Assembly: GCF_900590885.1 (NCBI RefSeq)
Contig: NZ_UUON01000051.1
Span: 124,001-188,000, forward strand
Direction of reading: 5' to 3'
Length of the DNA stretch: 64,000 bases
From: Pseudomonas viridiflava
GTDB taxonomy: Bacteria > Pseudomonadota > Gammaproteobacteria > Pseudomonadales > Pseudomonadaceae
Shown here: piece after piece, positions 7,458 to 16,376 of the stretch
Numbering within the stretch: the first letter of the stretch is position 1
Layout of the letters: each line of letters begins with the position of its first letter
The notes under the pieces: model-generated
Database searches by the model: none
What the model saw: the letters and a program-made list of their open reading frames with translations, nothing else
Told to the model about the DNA's origin: nothing
Position numbers and translations under genes: made by a program

Positions 7458-8329
7458 ACCAGCTCCTCCTCGTCGGCGCCCAGGTAGGCGGCAATCACTT
7501 TCGGGTCGTTGCGGATCGCCTCCGGCCCGCCTTCGGCGATCACGTTGCCGTGGTCCAGCACCACGATGTGGTCGGAAATACTCATCACCATGCCCATGTC
7601 GTGTTCGATCAGCACCACCGTGAGGTCGTGTTCGTCGCGCAGCAGGCGAATCATCGCGCTGAGGGCTTCGGTTTCCTGCGGGTTGAGGCCCGCCGCCGGT
7701 TCGTCCAGGCAGATGATCTGCGGCCGCGTGCACATGGCGCGGGCGATTTCCAGACGGCGCTGCTGGCCGTAGGAAAGCTCGCCGGCCAGGCGGTTGGCGC
7801 AGTCCACCAGATCGACGACTTCCAGCCAGTAGAACGCGTGGTCGAGCGCGTCGCTTTCAGCCTTGCGGTAGCCCTTGGTATTGAGGATGCCCGCGAGCAT
7901 GTTGCGGTTGACCCACATGTGCTGGGCCACCAGCAGGTTTTCCAGCACCGACATTTCCTTGAACAGGCGAATGTTCTGGAAGGTCCGCGCCAAACCGGCA
8001 CGGTTCACCAGATGGGTGCCGCCGAACATTTTGTAGTACACGCGGCTGCAAAAGCTTTTGGGCGAGACAAAGTCGGTGGCCTTGAAGCGCTCGCCGAGCA
8101 GTTGGATCACGTTGGTCTGCTTGCCACGAATGTTGAGTTCGATCTTGCCGCCGCTGGCTTTGTAGAAGCCGGTGAGGCAGTTGAATACCGTAGTCTTGCC
8201 CGCGCCGTTGGGGCCGATCAGGGCGAAGATCGAGTTGCGTTCGACCTTGAGGCTCACATCGCTCAAGGCCTTGATGCCACCGAAGTGCATCATCAAATGT
8301 TCCACGCTGAGGACGACTTCCTTGCTCAT
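7454..8329 (-). CDS. livG: ABC transporter ATP-binding protein LivG
   Basis: The second ATPase of the importer, 291 residues. Walker A GPNGAGKTT is at residues 39-47, the signature is LSYGQQRRLEIARAM, Walker B is IICLDEPAAGLNP and the switch is VLIEHDMG. The insert of about 40 residues after Walker A and the C-terminal AAYLG are typical of LivG/BraF. It overlaps livM upstream and livF downstream by four bases each, so the genes are translationally coupled. Confidence 0.95.
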   Translation of the reverse strand: MSKEVVLSVEHLMMHFGGIKALSDVSLKVERNSIFALIGPNGAGKTTVFNCLTGFYKASGGKIELNIRGKQTNVIQLLGERFKATDFVSPKSFCSRVYYKMFGGTHLVNRAGLARTFQNIRLFKEMSVLENLLVAQHMWVNRNMLAGILNTKGYRKAESDALDHAFYWLEVVDLVDCANRLAGELSYGQQRRLEIARAMCTRPQIICLDEPAAGLNPQETEALSAMIRLLRDEHDLTVVLIEHDMGMVMSISDHIVVLDHGNVIAEGGPEAIRNDPKVIAAYLGADEEELV

Positions 8330-9603
8330 GGCGCTACCCCCTTACGTGGCGTCACACCGGTTCGGCTGATCCGGATCAGGCCGCGTGGCCGCCAGATCAT
8401 CATCACCACCATCAACACGCCAAACAGCAGCACGCGGTATTCGGAGAAGCTGCGCAGCAGTTCCGGCGCGACGGTCAGTACGAACGCCGCAATCACCACA
8501 CCCACTGTCGAACCCATCCCGCCCAACACCACGATCGCCAGGATCAGCGCCGACTCGAAGAAGGTAAACGACGACGGGTTCACAAAGCCCTGGTAGCTGG
8601 CAAAAAACACCCCGGCCAGCCCGGCCGTGGACGCACCGATGGTGAACGCCGAAAGCTTGACCAACACGTGGTTCAGGCCCATGGACCGGCAAGCGATTTC
8701 ATCTTCGCGCAAGGCTTCCCAGGCGCGGCCGACCGGCATGCGGGTCAGGCGGTGCTTGATGTACAGCACGGCCAGCACCACCAGGAACAGCACGATGTAG
8801 ATAAACAGGAATTTGATATTGGGGTTGTAGTCGATGCCGAAGAATTCATGGAAGGGAATCCCGCCATCCTTCGCACGCCTGCCGAACTCCAGGCCGAGGA
8901 AGGTCGGCGAAGGCACCGGCATGCCATTTGGACCACCGGTAAACGACAGCCAGTTATTCAGCACCAGACGGATGATTTCACCGAAGCCCAGGGTCACGAT
9001 GGCCAAATAGTCACCGTGCATTCGTAGCACCGGGAACCCGAGTATGCACCCCGCTAACGCCGCCGCGATGGCCGCCAGTGGCAGCACGGTCCAAAAACCC
9101 AGGCCGAGGTATTGATAACCCAGCGCCAGGCCATAGGCACCGATGGCGTAGAACGCCACGTAACCCAAGTCGAGCAGGCCGGCCAGGCCGACCACGATGT
9201 TCAGGCCAAGGCCGAGCAACACGTAGATCAACCCGAGGATCACCACGGTCAGCAGGTACTTGTTGGCGAAGATCGGGAACACGATGGCGATCACGATCAA
9301 CGCGGGGATGATCCAGCGCAGCCGCGACTTGTAGTCCGGCGCCAACACGTGCACGCCGGAGCCACTGCTTTCGAAGCCCTGCAGAATCTTCACGCCCTTG
9401 GGGGTTTGCAGGAACAGGCTCATGGCGAAGCGGCCGACCATCACGATGGCCACCAGCAGGCCCACGCGGGCCGGTTCCAGGTTGAAGCTGTAGCCGTCGA
9501 GGACCACGCCGACGATCGGACCGAACACGATCAACGAAATCAGCCCGGCAAGGATCGTATCGACCACACTTTTCTTGATATCGATAGGTTTGGCAGCAGA
9601 CAT
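8326..9603 (-). CDS. livM: ABC transporter permease LivM
   Basis: Inner-membrane permease, 425 residues, the long form with an extra N-terminal domain of about 100 residues (DUF3382) before the LivM core, as in E. coli LivM. The core shows GLGLNIVVGLAGLLDLGYVAFYAIGAY in pieces and the cytoplasmic coupling loop GRAWEALREDEIACRSMG. The start is two bases from the livH stop. With LivH it forms the membrane channel. Confidence 0.94.
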   Translation of the reverse strand: MSAAKPIDIKKSVVDTILAGLISLIVFGPIVGVVLDGYSFNLEPARVGLLVAIVMVGRFAMSLFLQTPKGVKILQGFESSGSGVHVLAPDYKSRLRWIIPALIVIAIVFPIFANKYLLTVVILGLIYVLLGLGLNIVVGLAGLLDLGYVAFYAIGAYGLALGYQYLGLGFWTVLPLAAIAAALAGCILGFPVLRMHGDYLAIVTLGFGEIIRLVLNNWLSFTGGPNGMPVPSPTFLGLEFGRRAKDGGIPFHEFFGIDYNPNIKFLFIYIVLFLVVLAVLYIKHRLTRMPVGRAWEALREDEIACRSMGLNHVLVKLSAFTIGASTAGLAGVFFASYQGFVNPSSFTFFESALILAIVVLGGMGSTVGVVIAAFVLTVAPELLRSFSEYRVLLFGVLMVVMMIWRPRGLIRISRTGVTPRKGVAP

Positions 9604-9605
9604 GT

Positions 9606-10520
9606 TTACACCTTAGCCACGAGTGGGCGACCCAGCAGGCCCTGGGGACGGAAAATCAGAATCACCACCAGCAGGGAGAAACTGAACACGTCTTTGTAGT
9701 CAGAGTTGATTAACCCGGAGAACAGCGACTCGGAAATCCCGAGGATAATCCCGCCCAACATCGCCCCAGGCAGGGAGCCGATGCCGCCGAGTACCGCTGC
9801 GGTAAACGCCTTGATGCCGATGATGAAGCCGGCATAGAAGTCGAAGGTGCCGTAATTAAGGGTGATCAGCACGCCGGCCAATGCGGCCATGGCGGCGCCG
9901 ATGACGAATACGTAGGAGATCACACGGTCGGTGTTGATACCCAGGATCGAGGCCATCTTGCGGTCTTGCTGAGTGGCGCGGCACATACGGCCGAGCTTGG
10001 TGTATTTGATGATGTAGGTGAGCAACGCCATGCCGGCAAACGCCGCCACGAGGATGAAGACCTTGGTGTAGGTGAGTTGCACGAAGCCGCTGCCGATGTC
10101 GACACGCCAGGCGCCGGCCAGCAGGGTTGGAATGCCTTGTTGCTTGGCACCCTGGGCGATCTGCGCGTAGTTCTGCAGGATCAGCGAGATACCGATGGCG
10201 CTGATCAGCGGAGCCAATCGGGTGGAGTTGCGCAGCGGTTTGTAGGCGACACGCTCGATGACCCAACCGTACACGCCGGTGACGACCACGGTGAAGACCA
10301 ACGTACCGAGAATGAGCAGCGGGAAGGATTCGATGCCGAAGTAAGCCAGCAGTGCCAGACTGATCGCCGCGAGGTAAGCGGAAATCATATAAACCTCGCC
10401 GTGGGCGAAGTTGATCATGCCAATGATGCCATAGACCATTGTGTAGCCGATGGCGATCAGGCCGTAGACCGACCCGAGGGTCAGGCCGTTGACCAGTTGC
10501 TGCAGGAAAATACCATCCAT
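9606..10520 (-). CDS. livH: ABC transporter permease LivH
   Basis: Inner-membrane permease, 304 residues, with eight or so hydrophobic helices. The N-terminus (GLTLGSVYGLIAIGYTMVYG, then MINFAHGE) is diagnostic for LivH, and the coupling helix is MCRATQQDRKMASILGI. It is separated from livK by about 140 bases that contain a REP hairpin, so the permease genes may be expressed at a lower level than the binding protein. Confidence 0.95.
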   Translation of the reverse strand: MDGIFLQQLVNGLTLGSVYGLIAIGYTMVYGIIGMINFAHGEVYMISAYLAAISLALLAYFGIESFPLLILGTLVFTVVVTGVYGWVIERVAYKPLRNSTRLAPLISAIGISLILQNYAQIAQGAKQQGIPTLLAGAWRVDIGSGFVQLTYTKVFILVAAFAGMALLTYIIKYTKLGRMCRATQQDRKMASILGINTDRVISYVFVIGAAMAALAGVLITLNYGTFDFYAGFIIGIKAFTAAVLGGIGSLPGAMLGGIILGISESLFSGLINSDYKDVFSFSLLVVILIFRPQGLLGRPLVAKV

Positions 10521-10609
10521 AACGCAATCTCACGCGGTGAGCACCTGCACACCGGTGGGTGTGCGGCGCTTCTGGAGGAAAAGACAGATCTCGATAACAG
10601 CACTGTCCA

Positions 10610-10639
10610 GTGTGGGAGGGGGCTTACCCCCTCCCACAC
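10610..10639. repeat. REP hairpin between livK and livH
   Basis: A near-perfect palindrome (GTGTGGGAGGGGGCTTACCC / CTCCCACAC) in the liv operon. In transcripts it would form a long GC hairpin just after the livK stop. Such intercistronic hairpins can protect the upstream message from 3' exonucleases and give differential expression, as shown for E. coli malE-malF. That role is inferred here. Confidence 0.8.
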
Positions 10640-10659
10640 CGGATCTTTGGTGCCTGTGC

Positions 10660-11796
10660 TTACTTCTGCTTATCGAGCTGGTGGTACTTACCGTCTTTGT
10701 CCCACTGGTAAACCACGTAGTCGGAGACTTTCAGGTCACCCTTGGCATCCCAGGATTTTTCGCCCATGACGGTTTTCACCGGGTGAGCCTTGAGCCACTT
10801 GGCGGCGTCTTCGCCCTTGTTGGACTTGGCACCGTTGAAGCCGGCGGCCAGGGCCTGGACCGACGCGTAGGCGTACAGGGTGTAGCCTTCCGGCTCGTAA
10901 CCGCTCTTCTGGAACTCTTCCACCACGGTCTTGCTGTCCGGCAGTTTGCGCGGGTCGGCACCGAAGGTCATGTACACGCCATCGACGTATTGCTTGCCGC
11001 CGGCGGTGGCCACCAGTTCGTCGGTCACGATGCCATCATCGGACATGAACTTGACGTCTTTGAGGCCGGCTTCACGGATCTGGCGAACCAGTGGACCGGC
11101 TTCCGGGTGCAGGCCGCCGAAGTACACGACGTCAGCACCGGTGGAGCGGATTTTGGTGACCAGGGCGCTGAAGTCTTTCTCGCCACGGGTCAGGCCTTCT
11201 TCCAGCACCGGCTTGACGCCGCGCTTGGTCAACTGGGCGGCGGTGGCGTCGGCCAGGCCTTTGCCGTAGGTGTCTTTGTCGTTGATAACCGCGACTTTCT
11301 TGCCCTTGAGCACGTCGACGATATAGTCGCCGGCCACGATGCCTTGCTGGTCGTCACGCCCGCACATGCGGAACATGGCGCCGAGGCCGCGCTCGGTCAC
11401 TTGTGGGTTGGTGGAGCCCGGGGTGATGGCGATGATGCCGGCCTCGTCGTAAACCTCGGAGGCCGGGATGGTGTTGGACGAGCAGAAGTGCCCGACCACG
11501 CCGATCACTTTGTCCTGGTCAGCCAGGCGGTTGGCCACGGCCACGGCTTGCTTGGGTTCGCAGGCGTCGTCGCCGGCCACCAGGACGATTTTCTCGCCGT
11601 TGATGCCGCCGGCCTTGTTGATCACATCGGCTGCCGCCTGGGCACCTTTCATGTACTGCTCACCGAAAGCGGCGTTGGCGCCGGTCATCGGCCCCGCTAC
11701 ACCAATTTTCACATCAGCTTGAACAAACGTAGAAACACCCAGCGCCGCAGCAACGGCGAGGGCCAGAAAACCTTTCTTGTAAAACGTCTGGGACAT
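10660..11796 (-). CDS. livK: Branched-chain amino acid ABC transporter substrate-binding protein
   Basis: Periplasmic binding protein, 378 residues, with a signal peptide (KKGFLALAVAAALGVSTFVQA, cleavage near residue 26) and the mature start DVKIGVAGPMTGANAAFGEQ. The first Cys pair (DDACEP ... HFCSSNT) matches the LivJ/LivK/BraC fold. The ATG at 11796 follows GGAGCACC at good distance. It is the first gene of the operon. By remembered gene order this is the ortholog of PAO1 PA4913 (with PA4909-4912) rather than BraC, so the real substrate may be a related amino acid. Confidence 0.93.
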   Translation of the reverse strand: MSQTFYKKGFLALAVAAALGVSTFVQADVKIGVAGPMTGANAAFGEQYMKGAQAAADVINKAGGINGEKIVLVAGDDACEPKQAVAVANRLADQDKVIGVVGHFCSSNTIPASEVYDEAGIIAITPGSTNPQVTERGLGAMFRMCGRDDQQGIVAGDYIVDVLKGKKVAVINDKDTYGKGLADATAAQLTKRGVKPVLEEGLTRGEKDFSALVTKIRSTGADVVYFGGLHPEAGPLVRQIREAGLKDVKFMSDDGIVTDELVATAGGKQYVDGVYMTFGADPRKLPDSKTVVEEFQKSGYEPEGYTLYAYASVQALAAGFNGAKSNKGEDAAKWLKAHPVKTVMGEKSWDAKGDLKVSDYVVYQWDKDGKYHQLDKQK

Positions 11797-11865
11797 GAGT
11801 GGTGCTCCGATATTTTTGATTTTTGGCACGACAACTTGCGTTCAAACTTTTCACTGAAAGCCCTG

Positions 11866-11881
11866 AGCAAGCCTCGTGCCA
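11866..11881 (-). promoter_or_regulatory. Sigma-54 promoter of the livKHMGF operon
   Basis: Reading leftwards the site is TGGCACGAGGCTTGCT, a full match to the -24/-12 consensus TGGCACG-N4-TTGCW. The predicted start site is near 11856, giving a leader of about 60 bases. No comparable sigma-70 promoter is evident nearby. RpoN dependence implies an enhancer-binding activator, for which candidate sites lie upstream. Confidence 0.85.
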
Positions 11882-11952
11882 GTACGTTTTTATTCTTCAA
11901 AAAGACACGGTGTCATTGTTATTACGGGCGTTTCGGCTCCTTTTGTCTGGAC

Positions 11953-12028
11953 GTGCAACCGTCTAGCGCCTGGAGGTGCAACCCATCGATCAAAAAAGTA
12001 CAACCCTGGCAGGTCGCACCTGCAACCG
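11953..12028 (-). repeat. Four direct repeats GTGCAACC at 22-23 base spacing upstream of livK
   Basis: On the plus strand GTGCAACC (11953), GTGCAACCC (11976), GTACAACCC (11998) and CTGCAACCG (12020) occur at intervals of 23, 22 and 22 bases, all in one direction and thus on one helix face. They lie about 85-160 bases upstream of the sigma-54 promoter, the usual place for activator sites. The binding protein is unknown. Confidence 0.65.
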
Positions 12029-12077
12029 GAGGCATAAACGACAGTTCCTACCCCTGTAACAATGTGCGTAACGGAAC

Positions 12078-12124
12078 TGCACATTTACAGTGCGCGATTG
12101 CTACGACTTGCACCAATACAGATT
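12078..12124. promoter_or_regulatory. NtrC-like enhancer site plus half-site
   Basis: CTGCACATTTACAGTGCG contains GCAC-N7-GTGC (12079-12093), the dyad core of NtrC sites. A second GCAC with N7 then GATT begins at 12110, 31 bases away, close to the three-turn spacing seen in paired NtrC sites at glnA. It is about 210-250 bases from the livK sigma-54 promoter. NtrC binding is inferred from motif only. Confidence 0.45.
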
Positions 12125-12170
12125 AGTAGCCTGCTAAGAAAATGCAGGCTTTTGAGCGGTATTTCGCTGA

Positions 12171-13454
12171 TCAGATCACGATCCGCAGGCATTGCCCGGC
12201 GTGATACAGCGAGAATCCGGCTTCATACAGGCAACTGCGCAACCCCACCCCAGCCAGCGGCTGCATCGGCGCAAACGGGATCGGCAAGGCCTGTGGATTC
12301 TGGTGACACAGGTAGTCGGCGAACGCCTTCCCGACCACGCTGCCGGTGGTTACGCCGCGTCCGTTATAGCCCGTTACTGCCACGAGTCCTGGCGCCGGTT
12401 CGAACAGGCGCATCAAGTGGTCGGGGGTGAAGGCGATGCAGCCGGTCCAGGTGTATTCCCATTGCACCGATTTGAGGTACGGGAAGTAGTGTTGCTGCAC
12501 CCGATCGGCCCACGCCTTGAGGAACCACGCCGGTTTCTGATTGCCATTGCCCAGGCTGCCGAGCAACAGGCGGCCATCGGCGTCGCGGCGAATGCTGCTC
12601 AAGACCTGGCGCGTGTCCCATGAGCCCTGCCCGCCTGGGAGAATCTGCCCGGCCGCCTCGTCGGTCAGCGGCGCGGATGCGACCTGGTAGTAATAGCCGG
12701 GGAAAAAATTGCGTCGCAGCTCGGTCCATTCGCCTTCGGTGTAGGCATTGGAGGCGATCACCACTTGGGCAGCCTGCACTGAACCCTGGGCAGTCTGCAC
12801 CGACCAGTGCGCGCCTTGGCGTTCCAATTGGGTCACCGGGGAATGGTCGAACAATTGCCCACCCAAGCCGGCTGCCGCGTTGGCCAGGCCAGAGGTGTAG
12901 GCCATCGGGTTCAAGGTGCCGGCGCGCCGATCCAGCAAGGCGGCGGCGATTTTTTTGGTGCCCGTGGCCTGCTCGCAAGCCTGGCCGGTGAGCAGTTCCA
13001 CCGGCGCGCCACGGCGCTTCCATTGTTCTTCACGACTGCGCAAATCCGCCTCGCCACGGGCGTTGTGCGCCATGTGCAAGGTGCCCTCACGGCGCAATTG
13101 GCAATCGATGCTGTATTTGTCGATCAGGCTGAACACCAGCGACGGCGCCGCGCCCAACATGCGGTTGAGCTGGCTGCCCACCGCTTCGCCGAAACCGGCT
13201 TCGATCTCGTCCGGCGGGATCCACAGGCCGGCATTCACCAACCCGACGTTGCGCCCCGAGCCACCATGGCCGGTGCGATGAGCTTCCAGCACGGCGACGC
13301 TTTTACCCTGTTCCAGCAAGTGAATGGCGGCGGACAACCCGGTGATGCCGGCGCCGATCACGCACACATCGACCTTGAGCTCGCCGTTGAGGGCGGCGCG
13401 ATCGGGGCGGCTGGGGGTGAGGTGTTCCCATAAACATGTTTCGCGTAGTGCCAT
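12171..13454 (-). CDS. amaA: FAD-dependent oxidoreductase, probable L-pipecolate oxidase AmaA
   Basis: A DAO-family flavoprotein of 427 residues. The dinucleotide-binding motif VIGAGITGLSAAIHLLEQG lies near residue 32 and the C-terminal FAD region is AVTGYNGRGVTTGSVVGK. In P. putida, AmaA oxidises L-pipecolate to piperideine-6-carboxylate in the D-lysine branch, and amaA sits beside amaB and a LysR gene exactly as here. PuuB-type amine oxidases share the same domain, so identification rests on context. The ATG at 13454 follows CCGGAG. A REPIN separates it from amaB. Confidence 0.75.
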   Translation of the reverse strand: MALRETCLWEHLTPSRPDRAALNGELKVDVCVIGAGITGLSAAIHLLEQGKSVAVLEAHRTGHGGSGRNVGLVNAGLWIPPDEIEAGFGEAVGSQLNRMLGAAPSLVFSLIDKYSIDCQLRREGTLHMAHNARGEADLRSREEQWKRRGAPVELLTGQACEQATGTKKIAAALLDRRAGTLNPMAYTSGLANAAAGLGGQLFDHSPVTQLERQGAHWSVQTAQGSVQAAQVVIASNAYTEGEWTELRRNFFPGYYYQVASAPLTDEAAGQILPGGQGSWDTRQVLSSIRRDADGRLLLGSLGNGNQKPAWFLKAWADRVQQHYFPYLKSVQWEYTWTGCIAFTPDHLMRLFEPAPGLVAVTGYNGRGVTTGSVVGKAFADYLCHQNPQALPIPFAPMQPLAGVGLRSCLYEAGFSLYHAGQCLRIVI

Positions 13455-13511
13455 TGCCAGACTCCGGTGAGACCTAACAAACAACAATCTTGATGTGTAA
13501 ATACAATCAAC

Positions 13512-13616
13512 TGTGGGAGGGGGCTTGCCCCCGATAGCGGTGGATCAGCTGTACATCTGTTGACTGACACACTGCAATCGGGCGCAAGTCGAATCGTCGC
13601 ACCGCCCCTCCCACAT
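13512..13616. repeat. REPIN, long-spacer type with mosaic right arm
   Basis: Lies in the gap of about 180 bases between amaB and amaA, which are probably co-transcribed. The left arm is standard. The right arm includes the segment TCGAATCGTCGCACCGCCCC (13589-13608), the exact reverse complement of 5082-5101. The spacer resembles those at 6638 and 36313. Confidence 0.82.
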
Positions 13617-13634
13617 TTTTACTGCATTCCAACC

Positions 13635-15125
13635 TCAGTCGAAGGTAATACCCTGCGCCAACGGCAACTCCAGCGAGTAGTTCACGGTGTTGGTCTGCCG
13701 GCGCATATACCCGCGCCACGCATCCGAACCCGACTCACGCCCGCCGCCGGTCTCTTTTTCGCCGCCAAACGCGCCGCCAATCTCCGCGCCACTCGGGCCG
13801 ATGTTGACGTTGGCGATCCCGCAATCACTGCCCACCGCCGACATGAACTGCTCGGCTTCACGCACATCGGTGGTGAAGATGCACGACGACAGGCCCTGAG
13901 GCACGGCGTTGTTCAGGCGCAGGGCTTCGGCGAAATCGCTGTAGCCAACCACGTACAAAATCGGTGCGAACGTTTCGGTGCACACCACGTCGCTTTGCTC
14001 GGGCATTTCCACGATGGCCGGCGACACGTAGTAGGCATTCGGGAAGGTGTCTTCGAGCTGGCGCTTGCCGCCGAACACCTTGCCGCCTTCGCTCAGGGCT
14101 TGCTCGAGAGCGTCCTGCATGTTGTCGAAGCCATGCTTGTCGATCAGCGGGCCGATCAGGTTGCCTTCCAGCGGGTGGCCGATGCGTACCTTGGAATAGG
14201 CGGCCTTGAGGCGGGTGACGATTTCTTCCTTGACCGACTCATGGGCGATCAACCGGCGCAGGGTGGTGCAACGCTGGCCGGCGGTGCCGACGGCGCTGAA
14301 CAGGATGGCGCGCACGGCCATGTCGAGGTCGGCGCTTGGGCCGAGGATCATCGCGTTGTTGCCGCCCAGCTCGAGGATGCTGCGGGCAAAACGCGCGGCG
14401 ACTTTCGGCGCCACTTCGCGGCCCATGCGGGTGCTGCCGGTGGCGCTGATCAGGGCCACTCGCGGGTCATCCACCAAGGCTGCACCGGCGTCGCGGCCGC
14501 CGATGATGACTTGGCTGAGGTACTGCGGCGCGTCCTTGAAGTTCTTCAACACGCGCTCGAACAAGGCCTGGCAGGCCAGGGCAGTGAGCGGGGTCTTTTC
14601 CGAGGGTTTCCAGATCACGGCGTTGCCGCACACCAGCGCCAGGGTGGTGTTCCAGGCCCACACGGCGACCGGGAAGTTGAACGCGCTGATCACGCCGACC
14701 ACGCCCAGCGGGTGCCAGGTTTCACGCATGTGGTGGCCTGGGCGCTCGGAGGCGATGGTCAGGCCGTACAACTGGCGCGACAGGCCGACGGCGAAGTCGC
14801 AGATGTCGATCATTTCCTGCACTTCGCCCAGGCCTTCCTGGGTGATCTTGCCGGCTTCCCAGGACACCAGCTCGCCAAGGTCGGCCTTGTATTCGCGCAG
14901 TACGTCGCCGAATTGGCGCACCAGCTCGCCGCGACGCGGGGCCGGCACTTTGCGCCAGGCGTCGAATGCATGCTCGGCGCGACTGACCTGCTGCTCCACC
15001 TCGGCGGCACCTTCCCAATGCACACTGCCGATACGGCTGCCGTCGATCGGCGAATGCACGGGCTGTTTGCCCGACTGGTACAGCGCCGGGTTTACCCCGA
15101 GACGATCAAGCAATGCGGCAACCAT
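13635..15125 (-). CDS. amaB: L-aminoadipate-semialdehyde / piperideine-6-carboxylate dehydrogenase AmaB
   Basis: NAD(P)-dependent aldehyde dehydrogenase of 496 residues in the ALDH7 (antiquitin-like) group. It oxidises L-2-aminoadipate-6-semialdehyde to 2-aminoadipate in lysine degradation. Features in order are AFNFPVAVWAWN, the Glu motif LELGGNNAMI, the catalytic Cys in GQRCTTLRR, and PSGAEIGGAFGGEKETGGGRE near the C-terminus. I recall the P. putida AmaB sequence as almost the same. It starts at 15125, divergent from the LysR gene with a shared gap of about 150 bases. Confidence 0.92.
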   Translation of the reverse strand: MVAALLDRLGVNPALYQSGKQPVHSPIDGSRIGSVHWEGAAEVEQQVSRAEHAFDAWRKVPAPRRGELVRQFGDVLREYKADLGELVSWEAGKITQEGLGEVQEMIDICDFAVGLSRQLYGLTIASERPGHHMRETWHPLGVVGVISAFNFPVAVWAWNTTLALVCGNAVIWKPSEKTPLTALACQALFERVLKNFKDAPQYLSQVIIGGRDAGAALVDDPRVALISATGSTRMGREVAPKVAARFARSILELGGNNAMILGPSADLDMAVRAILFSAVGTAGQRCTTLRRLIAHESVKEEIVTRLKAAYSKVRIGHPLEGNLIGPLIDKHGFDNMQDALEQALSEGGKVFGGKRQLEDTFPNAYYVSPAIVEMPEQSDVVCTETFAPILYVVGYSDFAEALRLNNAVPQGLSSCIFTTDVREAEQFMSAVGSDCGIANVNIGPSGAEIGGAFGGEKETGGGRESGSDAWRGYMRRQTNTVNYSLELPLAQGITFD

Positions 15126-15278
15126 GGGTCACTCCTTCAATCTCAAACAAAAAATTCGCGCCGCTACGGACACGGCGATCCAGAGCTTATTTGTAGCTGG
15201 CCCAAGACTTGCCAACAAACGACCATTAGGCGAGATATCATTCCGTTTATTCATGCAAAGCATAAAAAGAGGCACGCC

Positions 15279-16169
15279 GTGCTGAACAAAAGACATTTGC
15301 CCTCGATCACTGCCCTGCAGTGTTTCGAAGCCGCCACCCGCCACCTGAGCTTCACCCGCGCCGCCGAGGAGCTGAACCTCACGCAAAGCGCGGTGAGCAA
15401 ACAAGTAGCGCAGCTGGAAGAGTTGCTGCAACACCTGCTGTTTCGCCGCGTGCGCCGCCGCTTGCAGATGACCCCGGCGGGCGACCTGTACCTGGTGGAA
15501 GTGCGCAAGATCCTCACCCAGGTGGAGATGTCCACCCATTACCTGCGCTCCTACGGCGGCGAAACCGAAGTGCTGCGCGTGTCCACGCCCTACACCTTCG
15601 GCGCGCGCTGGCTGGTGCCGCGCCTCAAGGGCTGGCGCCTGCGTCACCCGCAGATCCACCTGGACCTGTGCAACGAGCAGGAGCCCGACGAGCTGCTGCA
15701 AGGCAAGGCCGACATGGCCTTCTACTTCGGCCAGGGCGCGCGCCCCGGCACCGAGAGCCTGAAACTGTTCAGCGAAGAGCTGATCCCCGTGTGCGCCCCG
15801 GAGAGCCTGCCCGCCAAGCCCTTCACCGACCCGACGCAATTGAGCGAGCTGGTGCTGCTGCAAAACGCCTCACGCCCCCAGGGCTGGCACGACTGGTTCG
15901 CCAGCCAGGGTTACCAGACCGAGCACAGCTACCATGGGCCGCGTTTCGACACGTTCTATATGTGCATTCGCGCCGCGCAGGTCGGCTGCGGCGTGGCGTT
16001 GTTGCCGAGGTTTCTGGTGGAAGAGGAATTGGCCGACGGTAAGTTGGTGATTCCCTGGCAGCACGCGATGCCGAGCCAGGATGCTTACTACCTGGCGTAT
16101 CCGGAGCATTCGGCGGAGGTGCCCAAGGTGCGCGATTTTGTGAAATGGATGATGGAGCAAGTTATTTAG
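15279..16169 (+). CDS. LysR-family transcriptional regulator of the ama genes
   Basis: A 296-residue regulator with an N-terminal winged helix (TALQCFEAATRHLSFTRAAEELNLTQSAVSKQVAQLEE in pieces, residues ~9-47) and a periplasmic-binding-like effector domain of the GcvA type. The GTG at 15279 is chosen because the protein then begins LNKRHLPSITAL and an AGAGG site precedes it. No ATG lies in frame before the helix-turn-helix. Divergent placement beside amaB suggests it controls lysine catabolism, with sites in the 15126-15278 gap. Confidence 0.9.
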   Translation: MLNKRHLPSITALQCFEAATRHLSFTRAAEELNLTQSAVSKQVAQLEELLQHLLFRRVRRRLQMTPAGDLYLVEVRKILTQVEMSTHYLRSYGGETEVLRVSTPYTFGARWLVPRLKGWRLRHPQIHLDLCNEQEPDELLQGKADMAFYFGQGARPGTESLKLFSEELIPVCAPESLPAKPFTDPTQLSELVLLQNASRPQGWHDWFASQGYQTEHSYHGPRFDTFYMCIRAAQVGCGVALLPRFLVEEELADGKLVIPWQHAMPSQDAYYLAYPEHSAEVPKVRDFVKWMMEQVI

Positions 16170-16185
16170 TGCCTGCAATACAGCC

Positions 16186-16251
16186 ATCGGGGGCAAGCCC
16201 CCTCCCACATTTGCAATGCATTCCAAGTGTGGGAGGGGGCTTGCCCTCGAT
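16186..16251. repeat. REPIN, short-spacer type
   Basis: Two facing REP arms (ATCGGGGGCAAGCCCCCTCC and GGAGGGGGCTTGCCCTCGAT) around CACATTTGCAATGCATTCC. It is located between the LysR gene stop and the pncB promoter region, where it may serve as the LysR mRNA end. Confidence 0.84.
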
Positions 16252-16376
16252 GGCGCCAGTGGCCACACCAAAAAAAATCACTGGCAAAACCCCACAGGTC
16301 TATGCGCCACTAGCCCCCTTCCTTAATTGTGCGTAAAGGCCGGCGCCCATCGTCGACCCGTCTGGAGATTCCCGTT

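Noticed and set aside
11824..11839. A second sigma-54-like sequence (TGGCACGACAACTTGC) on the plus strand
   Set aside because: The spacer between the -24 and -12 elements is one base too long, and it points toward the 3' end of minus-strand genes with nothing to transcribe.
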